Part shown: piece after piece, positions 58,197 to 64,000 of the stretch
How the letters are laid out: each line of letters starts with the position of its first letter
Position numbering within the stretch: the stretch's first letter is position 1
Assembly (NCBI RefSeq): GCF_000001735.4
Contig: NC_003070.9
Span: 21,995,971-22,059,970, forward strand
Source of the DNA: Arabidopsis thaliana
Taxonomy: Eukaryota; Streptophyta; Magnoliopsida; Brassicales; Brassicaceae
Reading direction: 5' to 3'
Length of the DNA: 64,000 nucleotides
Translations under genes and position numbers: made by a program
Notes under the pieces: model-generated
What the model saw: the letters and a program-made list of their open reading frames with translations, nothing else
What the model was told of the DNA's origin: nothing
The model's database searches: none

Positions 58197-61082
58197 TCAA
58201 GATTCTGAGTCTGAGTCACTTGAACTGCTGTACCTTGAACTCTCTGACATGAAATTTGGAGGCAGAATTGGAAATCTAACTGCGTTCCTTTGCGGTGCAG
58301 CAGCAACGCTCGGAGTTTCTGCTGGTGAACTTGATGCTCCTGCTACTGTTGTTGCAGGTCGTTGTTGCTGTTGTTTCCGTTGATTCCTTGCGATCTCACT
58401 ACATGCATTATCAACCATCCCTAAGAAATCACGGATTATAACAAACAGTTGAAACAGGTTCCTCTCTTTCAATGCTCCAGCTTGGTAATAGTTTGTAGTT
58501 TTCTTCACTAACTCCATTATCCTAAGCTGTTCTTCCGTAATAACTTTCAGTTCTTCCTCCGCAGATTCAAAGAAAGATCTCAGCTTTGTTAAACACCCAT
58601 CTTCCTTCCCTTTGCTTTGGTCTAAAAGACGTTTTGTTTCTTTCACTCGGGTGCCTAAAGCCAAGGTCGTAGCTACAAACGAATCATAATCAATTCCAGC
58701 CGCTTTCTTCACATTAGTGAACTCTGAACTTAAGCCACCTATAATGGGTAAACCCATCTTAATAAATTCAATCTCTTGTTCTTCTCTAGACATATCTGCA
58801 TTCTCGCCACTACCATTATCACTAGACATCATGTTCTTATTCATTGCAGCTCGCTTTCCTTCAGACCTTACAACTTCTTCAACAACAAAATGAAGTAAGG
58901 TAGTTTTCGCATCAACACTCTTCACATCAGACAATTTTCTTAAAGCTGTCAGATTAAAAGCCTGAGCATTTCCCCTCGCGGTTCCAGCGTTCATTCTATT
59001 ACCTGCTTTCAAGATTGCTTCTAGCAGCTTCATGAACAGCCCACGAGCACGGAGCTCGTTGCACGCGGATTCAAGTGTTAGTAAAGATCCCTTTTGTTGA
59101 GCAACCTCAGAGCCGTAGTTAATCTTGAAAAGCATAACGTTGAACCGGTTAAACGCGGAAGGAACTGCTTTTAAGATGTGAAACAGTAGAGAATCTGCAT
59201 AAGCCAATGTCATCGGTTCACCATCGAAATCTATGATTTCTGTCTGTTCTTCTGGCGTTGGAGCTATTCCTGCAAGCTTCTCAAGGGTATCAGACTCAGC
59301 ATCATGGCCTTCTGTTAACAAGTCAATGATCTCTTCTTTAGTCATCCCCAAAGATTTAAGCACAATTGCTTTGTTCTGAGATTTCCGAGGATCAAGGATA
59401 TAAGTCTGATTATGCGGTACACTGTTTGAGACTGTCTGATTCTGCGGTACACTGTTTGATTCACTTGGTTTTCGAGCAACGTATCCAAACAAAGCCTCCA
59501 TGAGATCACCATCAAAGCTACCCAAGAAACAAATATTATAACCGCATAAGAACTCAAAATCATACAGTACTTAAGAATATCACATTCCACATTATATAGA
59601 CTTTAATACTTACTTGAAGGAGCCACCATCAATCTTGTGCCACACCATAGAACGGCTTGCATCAGGGTTCATCTTATCCCAATGTAAAGGCTTGAGCTTC
59701 GGCTGCGTCGGATCCTCAGTTTTGCCTACGGCCAATGAAGTCTCACCTGACTTTGTTGGTCCTTTTGGATTACCAGGGGGTTTAGGTGGGCCCTTCTTCG
59801 ACATTGGAGGAGGTGGTGGCGGTCCAGCTCCTTTCTTACCTGGTGGAGGAGGTGGTGGTGGTGCAGCAGGTCCTTTTTTAGGTGGTGGTGGGGGAGGTGG
59901 AGCCGCAGCAGATGGTGGAGGTGGTGGTGGTGGTGAAGTTTGGTTTGCTGGACCAGGCGGTGCTGGTGGAGCATTTGCCGTGGTGAATTGACCCGGAGTA
60001 AGCGGTGTCGATGCTGACAATGCCGCATTACCGGGCATGTATTGACCCGGAGGAAGCGATACAGGCTGTGTGGATGTCGAAAATGGCGCATTCACCGCAG
60101 TGTATTGACCCGGAGGAAGTGGAACAGACGGTGCGGATGTAGACAATTGCGCATTCACCGCCGGGTATTGACCTGGAGGAAGCGGTGTCGATGAAGAAAA
60201 TGGCGCATTTCCCGCCATGTATTGACCCGGAGGAGGCGGTGTTGATGAAGGAAATGACGCATTTCCCGCCATGTATTGACCCGGAGGAGGCTGTGTTGAT
60301 GAAGGAAATGACGCATTTCCCGCCGTGAATTGACCCGGAGGAAGCGGAAGTGGCGGAGAACGGCCACCACCACTATGGATCTGCGACGGAGAAGAGGGAA
60401 ATGAACCGCCGCCAGGAGCTTGAAATTTGGATTGAGATTGTTTTCCACCACCACCACCACCATAATCACTACCGGCACTTGTAGCATAGGAAGTTCGCGA
60501 CGGCGAAGCAGCAGATGCAGAAGAAGAAGAAGGTCGTGACGGAGAAGCAGAAGAAGAAGTATAGTATCTTCCTCCTCCTCCTCCTCCTCCTCCTCCACCA
60601 CCACCATTATTACTCTGATCTCTAATTTCACCACCTGACGATGACGCAGATTGAGATTTTTTCACATGAAACGAAAACGCCTCTTCGATAGATTCATCTC
60701 CTACTTCATCATCACCATCATCGTTATCGTCTTGATCTGCTCCAGTTCTTCTAAATCCGTCACCGGATTTGTCTCCTCTTCTTCTAGGTTTAGGGTTTTT
60801 TCTAATTTTCCCGCTATTTTCCAACTCTAGAAGCTTCTTCCAGTAAATCACATCTAATCCTTCATCATCTACAATAACAGCTTTGAGATTCCCGTCGATT
60901 CTTACAAAATCCTCCGGGAAGAGAAATCCCCAAGGAGACGGTGGTGGAGGTAAATCGGAGCCGGAGCCGCCGTATCTCTCATCTTCTTCTCTCTTCCCAC
61001 CTCGATCTGAGTGACGACCACGGAGTTTTTCTTTGATCTTCCTCCGTGAACTACTACCGTTCTTACGGAAAAGAAACGACAT
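58197..61082 (-). CDS. FH7: Formin-like protein 7 (group I formin)
   Basis: Actin nucleator, matching AT1G59910. Exons (minus): 59614-61082 and 58197-59517, giving 929 residues from the ATG at 61080-61082 ([15 protein letters not shown]), the length I recall for FH7. An in-frame ATG at 61134-61136 would add 18 residues and cannot be excluded. The N-terminal third is charged and low-complexity, with a 12-glycine run. About eight PPGQ(Y/F)-based repeats lie at 60000-60350. The proline-rich FH1 (poly-proline runs with KKG spacers) lies at 59775-59945 and binds profilin. The FH2 domain begins with [10 protein letters not shown] and continues in exon 2 ([40 protein letters not shown]). No signal peptide or membrane segment is visible, unlike most group I formins, so it is probably cytosolic. 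The intron sits inside FH2. Confidence 0.95.
60000..60350 (-). repeat. Tandem coding repeats in FH7 (PPGQ-based)
   Basis: About eight units of 48-63 bp encode variants of [16 protein letters not shown]. Two neighbouring units near 60215-60320 are almost identical at the DNA level (TTCCCGCCATGTATTGACCC recurs), so the array is still homogenising. The unit supplies regularly spaced Pro-Pro-Gly-Gln-aromatic steps just before the FH1 domain. Confidence 0.85.
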
Positions 61083-63453
61083 CGCGGCGGTTACTTTACC
61101 GGAGAATTTATCGGCGTTGACGGAGATAAGAGTCACGCGGCGAAATCAGAACGTTCTGATGTATTTTTGACAACGAAGAAGAAATGTGTTGGGAATGATT
61201 TTTGATGAACATGACAACCATTAATGATTTAACACATTAATGATTTGGTTTTTATGTTTTCCTCTCTTATTTTTTGGTAAAGCAACAAAAATAAAAATTA
61301 AGCTTTTCTTACATGAGATATGGTCCAATGTCAAAAGCGTGGCTAATGTTACGAAAACAACCTCCATTTACTCGGCATTGACACGTGAAACGACAAGGGC
61401 GTTTTCGTCATTTTGATTATTCCGACGCGTTGACCAGGTCGTGGATTTTGGGGGTTAGTGTCCGAATTTGGAACGGAAGATGTCTTAATGTTTGACTTCT
61501 TTGATCTAAATCTTCGGCTACGCGTTGACTTTTATGTCTTTTTCGTGAGTATGAACGCAAAATCAAGTCATAATTTATGTTAAGAGTAAGTTATATATTC
61601 ATACATCTTTTAAACCTACCAATTTACTAGTTCTTTATACAGTGTTCTAAGTTCTAACCAACATGTGACCTTTTTGCAGTTTTGTGCTTTAGAATAAATG
61701 AGAATTGTAATAGTTTGGGTAATGTGGATGTTCTAGAAGAAACCGAAATCTGGAAGAGAAAATCGGAAGTGTAAATGTAATTTTGGAATGTTTGACTTTT
61801 GTGAATCGTTGTTGCTTATCGGTAGTTGAGAAGTAGAGGTTATTAAAAACCATTTTGGTCCCATCTTCATCTGTTATAAAGTCGAAGAAGACTTCTCGAA
61901 ACTTTTTTGTGGTAAAGATTTCGAAATCTTTAGTATTTGACATTGAAGCGATGATCCTTAATTTTAAAGGGTGTATTTAATGGACGACATCAAAATTTTG
62001 ATAATTATGTTTAAGAAGATAGCCAGTTTAAACGTTGTACTTGTTAGTAAACTAATAAATGTACTAGTCTAGTATCAAATAGCTATGTAGATCAAGACGC
62101 TCACGTGTAAGAAATGGTAAAAAAAAAAATGGATTAGTTGTGCTACAGTAGTTTCATATCAATACATGTGATAATGTCACTACTATACTATGTGACAAAT
62201 ATTGTAAGATAGTATGTTTAAAATGATGTGTGTATACTCATGTACCTTTCTATAAATAATACCATTCTATTTATATCCATGAACAACTATAGTTTATGTT
62301 ATGTATAAAAACTACATTTTTATGTATGATTTGATAAACGACATTGTATAATGTAAAAACAAATTTGGTCGTCGACCATACTAACTAGGGTAACTAGGGG
62401 CAGTCTTCATCATCAGCCTCCTCAGTCTCCATAAATTTTTTTAAAGATGTAAGTACAAATTTGTATAACTTCCATTATAATCTATAATGTGCTAGCTACT
62501 GCTACTTTAACAAATAAAACATGAAATGAATATATGATTCTTTTGGGTGTGATTTTATGCTACAGAAAAAGCATTTCTTAATAAGAAACAATACGTGGAC
62601 ATCACACCATCAAACAACGTTGATAACTTGTACTTCACAAATTACAATATCGGTTTCTTATACTCAAAAACATTAATCTAAGATTCAGACGAGATATGAT
62701 AATCTATCTAATGATCTAATGCTCCTAGACAAAAGTAAATGTATGCTAAATACTATCCACCACCACGCACTTCGAGATTTGGAAATTATAATATGTTTTG
62801 AATTAGTGGGCCTAAACAAAAGTAAATGTATAACTAGACCAACAAAATTTGACACCTTACAAATAGTGTGCCTTGATGGGCCGAGCAAACAAAAAGGTGT
62901 ATGTTATGTTTATACAAAGGCTCATTGCTTTCATTGTTTAAAATGTTAGTTATCTTTGATTTTCATATGCAAGATTTAAAGATGTTTTATTTGGGTTGTA
63001 AACTGGAAAATAATTTTCCATGGAAACCACTTTGGCCCATTGATTGATTAAGAATTCATTAATGCTTTTACACCAAGAAGTTTGGGGTTCAAGTCCCACA
63101 TACAGAAATCAGTAATCAAAAGAAAATGTTTCTTCCTCGTCTTGAGTTTTCTTACATGGTATACATTGTCTAGTACTACTAATTTATTTTCATATTATAG
63201 AAGACAAATTGTTACAACTATTGATTAATTTTCTATATGATTATATTTTCTCTGAATAAAATTAAAACTTTTCCAAACAAATTCATGATTTAATAATCAC
63301 AAATAACATAACACGGATTTAAAGGAAAACCCTTTAATTATTACAAAAATCAGAAAACATAATAAAACATAACTTCAAAATTTAAATTTTAAAATGATAA
63401 AAACAGAAATACAAATTATTAAATTCTTCAATCGGACAAAAATCCCCATAGGA
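61083..63453. other. FH7 promoter and A/T-rich spacer
   Basis: FH7 5' flank to about 61500 (with a W-box-like GTTGAC near 61429). The minus frame 61689-61943 (84 residues) has no recognised domain. Near 62730-62835 the phrase ACAAAAGTAAATGTAT occurs twice about 90 bp apart. GGTTCAAGTCC at 63088 matches a Pol III B box, but no A box was found. No gene called. Confidence 0.4.
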
Positions 63454-63852
63454 CTAAGGATTATTTGTGATGTTAGGCGCACAAGCATCAGCGGTGGTAG
63501 TGATGGTAGTGAGACGATTAGTTTCAAACTGGTGGTGGCTGCCATCCATGGAAGGAATGTCCCCATCCTCTTTAACATTAAGATCTTGAAGAACACGAGG
63601 AGGTAAAGAAGAAGAAGGCTCACCATTCTTCTTAAGGTACTCAATCCTGCTTTTAAGGCTATCGAGATAGTCATCAATAACAGAACTCAAATCTTGAAGA
63701 TCCTTTTCACCGAGTTGACACACATCAATAGTTCCTTCGATACAACCCCACATAATTTGTCGAGCCCTCAAAACTCGATTTTCATCACGCAGCTTTTGCA
63801 ATTGCGCTTGTGCTTTTTCAATCCTCTCACGCAAAAAAGCCTCTTGATCCAT
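63454..63852 (-). CDS. PHERES-like type I MADS C-terminal region without the MADS box
   Basis: Single-exon protein of 132 residues, probably AT1G59920 or AT1G59930. It starts MDQEAFLRERIEKAQAQLQK, which matches the region of PHERES1-type (M-gamma) MADS proteins just after the MADS domain (VDQETFLRQRIAKE). It continues with the family's WGCIEGTIDV and LQDLSSVIDDYLDSL phrases, the linker KKNGEPSSSLPP, and an ending IPSMDGSHHQ to DACAPNITNNP that matches the PHERES1 C-terminus. The DNA-binding domain is absent. Just upstream the minus strand reads D, stop, TKKKMDQE against LDRTKKMVDQE in PHERES1, so the ATG used here was once internal. If translated, the product could heterodimerise without binding DNA; that is inference. 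It may equally be a pseudogene. Confidence 0.72.
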   Translation of the reverse strand: MDQEAFLRERIEKAQAQLQKLRDENRVLRARQIMWGCIEGTIDVCQLGEKDLQDLSSVIDDYLDSLKSRIEYLKKNGEPSSSLPPRVLQDLNVKEDGDIPSMDGSHHQFETNRLTTITTTADACAPNITNNP

Positions 63853-63906
63853 CTTTTTCTTGGTCTAGTCTTTGTTATGGGTCTTTGTTTTATTGGCATG
63901 AAGATT

Positions 63907-63916
63907 GTTTATATAG
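63907..63916 (-). promoter_or_regulatory. Possible TATA box of the MADS-less PHERES-like gene
   Basis: The minus strand reads CTATATAAAC about 55 bp before the ATG at 63852, in sequence with no MADS homology. It would allow transcription of the truncated gene from its own promoter. Confidence 0.45.
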
Positions 63917-64000
63917 TAAAGGAAATGTGCTATGACCCATTAGGGTTTTAATTTCCTTGTTGGACTCATTTCTTTTAGATAACATTGAATTTCGGATAGC
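63917..64000. other. Right edge of window, probable promoter
   Basis: The minus strand contains ACCCTAA and GGGTCAT phrases but no MADS-box coding sequence, confirming that the DNA-binding domain is not immediately upstream. Confidence 0.4.

Noticed and set aside
59614..59991. Glycine-rich 125-residue plus-strand open frame
   Set aside because: It is the complement of the FH7 poly-proline region (CCN codons read as GGN).
60155..60634. 159-residue minus-strand frame rich in histidine, leucine and valine
   Set aside because: It is an alternative frame of the FH7 coding repeats.
61689..61943. 84-residue minus-strand open frame
   Set aside because: No recognisable domain, no clear promoter or splice context; may be chance in A/T-rich spacer.
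63088..63098. GGTTCAAGTCC matching a Pol III B box (possible tRNA or SINE)
   Set aside because: No A box at the right distance and no cloverleaf could be folded.

Overview
The window is plant nuclear DNA. Genes are split by many short GT-AG introns, spacers are A/T-rich, and there is a nuclear tRNA gene. Several translated products match Arabidopsis thaliana proteins I know almost residue for residue (ABCG36/PEN3, ALA3, PP2A-1, HSP17.6A, CCB4, CEP2, SNL5, PDH E1-alpha, FH7). I therefore read it as chromosome 1 of A. thaliana, around AT1G59780 to AT1G59930. Locus numbers and symbols are recalled from memory, not looked up.

Layout. 1-1721: 5' part of a CC-NBS-LRR resistance gene on the minus strand, running off the left edge. 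1722-5530: spacer with transposon-like debris. 5534-10414: two tandem truncated cullins separated by a 306-bp tandem duplication. 12634-13485: type I MADS gene AGL50. 13940-14440: an NBS-LRR relic not seen as an ORF. 15629-24053: the P4-ATPase ALA3. 24738-26323: PP2A-1 on the minus strand. 27367-29451: a small secreted-peptide neighbourhood with a defensin-like gene, its broken copy, the CEP2 precursor and a broken third CEP unit. 30599-32204: CCB4. 32539-34237: an ARM/HEAT (TORTIFOLIA1-like) gene convergent with CCB4. 35504-35971: a class I small heat-shock protein. 36590-37900: an internally duplicated coiled-coil pseudogene. 38691-43874: ABCG36/PEN3. 44642-44713: tRNA-Pro(AGG). 44714-47150: repeat-rich gene-poor DNA with a topoisomerase I-like fragment. 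48356-54700: SNL5. 55398-57690: mitochondrial PDH E1-alpha. 58197-61082: formin FH7 on the minus strand. 63454-63852: a PHERES-like type I MADS protein lacking its MADS box, at the right edge.

The genes do not form a pathway, as is normal for a plant chromosome. Conserved single-copy housekeeping genes alternate with fast-evolving families (NBS-LRR, truncated cullins, type I MADS, defensin-like and CEP peptides), and most duplications, relics and oddities lie in the latter. The most notable signals are the exact 4 x 20-bp repeat in the PEN3 leader, the MADS-less PHERES-like gene, the decayed third CEP unit beside CEP2, the twin C-terminally truncated cullins sharing a GC-AG intron, a duplicated splice acceptor in SNL5 intron 1, and the hidden NBS-LRR and coiled-coil relics. 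I found no clearly new multi-gene system.
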